A DNA stretch of 5,264 bases from Planctomycetota bacterium (GTDB lineage: Bacteria; Planctomycetota; Planctomycetia; Planctomycetales; Planctomycetaceae). Below, one piece after another: positions 5,215-5,264 of this stretch. Where the stretch lies: contig JAPOLP010000479.1 of NCBI GenBank assembly GCA_029977045.1, positions 1 to 5,264 on the forward strand. The letters are read 5' to 3'. Numbering within the stretch: the first letter of the stretch is position 1; the number at the start of each line of letters is the position of its first letter. The notes beneath the pieces were generated by a model. It had not been told where the DNA came from. It ran no database searches and was given only the letters and a program-made list of their open reading frames with translations. Made by a program: the position numbers and the translations under genes.

Positions 5215-5264
5215 TTTTTTTTTTTTGCCGCCTCCGGGGGGCGCCCCGCGCCCCCCCCGCCAAC
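5215..5264. other. T12 tract followed by GC-only low-complexity sequence at the window edge
   Basis: Twelve consecutive T (5215-5226), then 34 bases made only of G, C and one T (5227-5260), ending in CAAC. Within this, GGGGGGCGC (5236-5244) pairs with GCGCCCCCC (5248-5256) across CCC. Composition is unlike the rest of the window. It may be a low-quality or misassembled contig end; a real homopolymer plus hairpin is possible. The T-run precedes the hairpin on the plus strand, and on the minus strand it is an A-run, so it is not a terminator in either direction. Confidence 0.5.

Noticed and set aside
1..5264. CRISPR array, insertion sequence, tRNA or rRNA
   Set aside because: No regularly spaced direct repeats, transposase motifs, tRNA-like cloverleaf or rRNA-like sequence was seen.

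Overview
This window is moderately GC-rich bacterial chromosomal DNA with all recognisable genes on the minus strand. It probably comes from a planctomycete (order Planctomycetales or a relative). That is inferred from three things: the architecture of the ABC-2 permease (long extracytoplasmic region, two late membrane segments, C-terminal zinc ribbon), the phytanoyl-CoA dioxygenase-like oxygenase, and the short dispersed-looking palindromes in the gene gaps. No rRNA, tRNA or other phylogenetic marker confirms it. Der is present but I cannot place it phylogenetically by eye.

Layout in the direction of transcription, from high to low coordinates. Positions 5069-5264 are non-coding: a perfect CCCCGACAT palindrome, a T12 tract and a GC-only low-complexity end that may be an assembly artefact. 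Positions 5068-3938 encode a seven-helix ABC-2 type permease and the beginning of its soluble domain. At 3940-3938 there is a TGA, and the same reading frame continues without another stop through 3910-2876, which encodes the rest of a soluble domain, two hydrophobic segments and a Cys4 zinc ribbon. The two ORFs together look like one gene of 730 codons (counting the TGA) split by a single nonsense codon. Positions 2875-2557 hold no gene and are the der leader. Positions 2556-1159 encode Der (EngA), the essential two-G-domain ribosome-assembly GTPase. Positions 1158-952 carry a cluster of hairpins. Positions 951-142 encode an Fe(II)/2-oxoglutarate oxygenase of the PhyH family. Positions 141-1 are non-coding with more palindromes.

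There is no evidence that the three functions cooperate. Der is housekeeping, PhyH has an unknown small-molecule substrate, and the permease has no ATPase partner in view. The gaps of 207 and 319 bases suggest separate transcription units. The observation most worth following up is the in-frame TGA in the permease, since repeat-like soluble motifs run across it on both sides. It could be a real pseudogene or split gene, a readthrough site, or a sequencing error. No mobile element, CRISPR array or defence system is visible.
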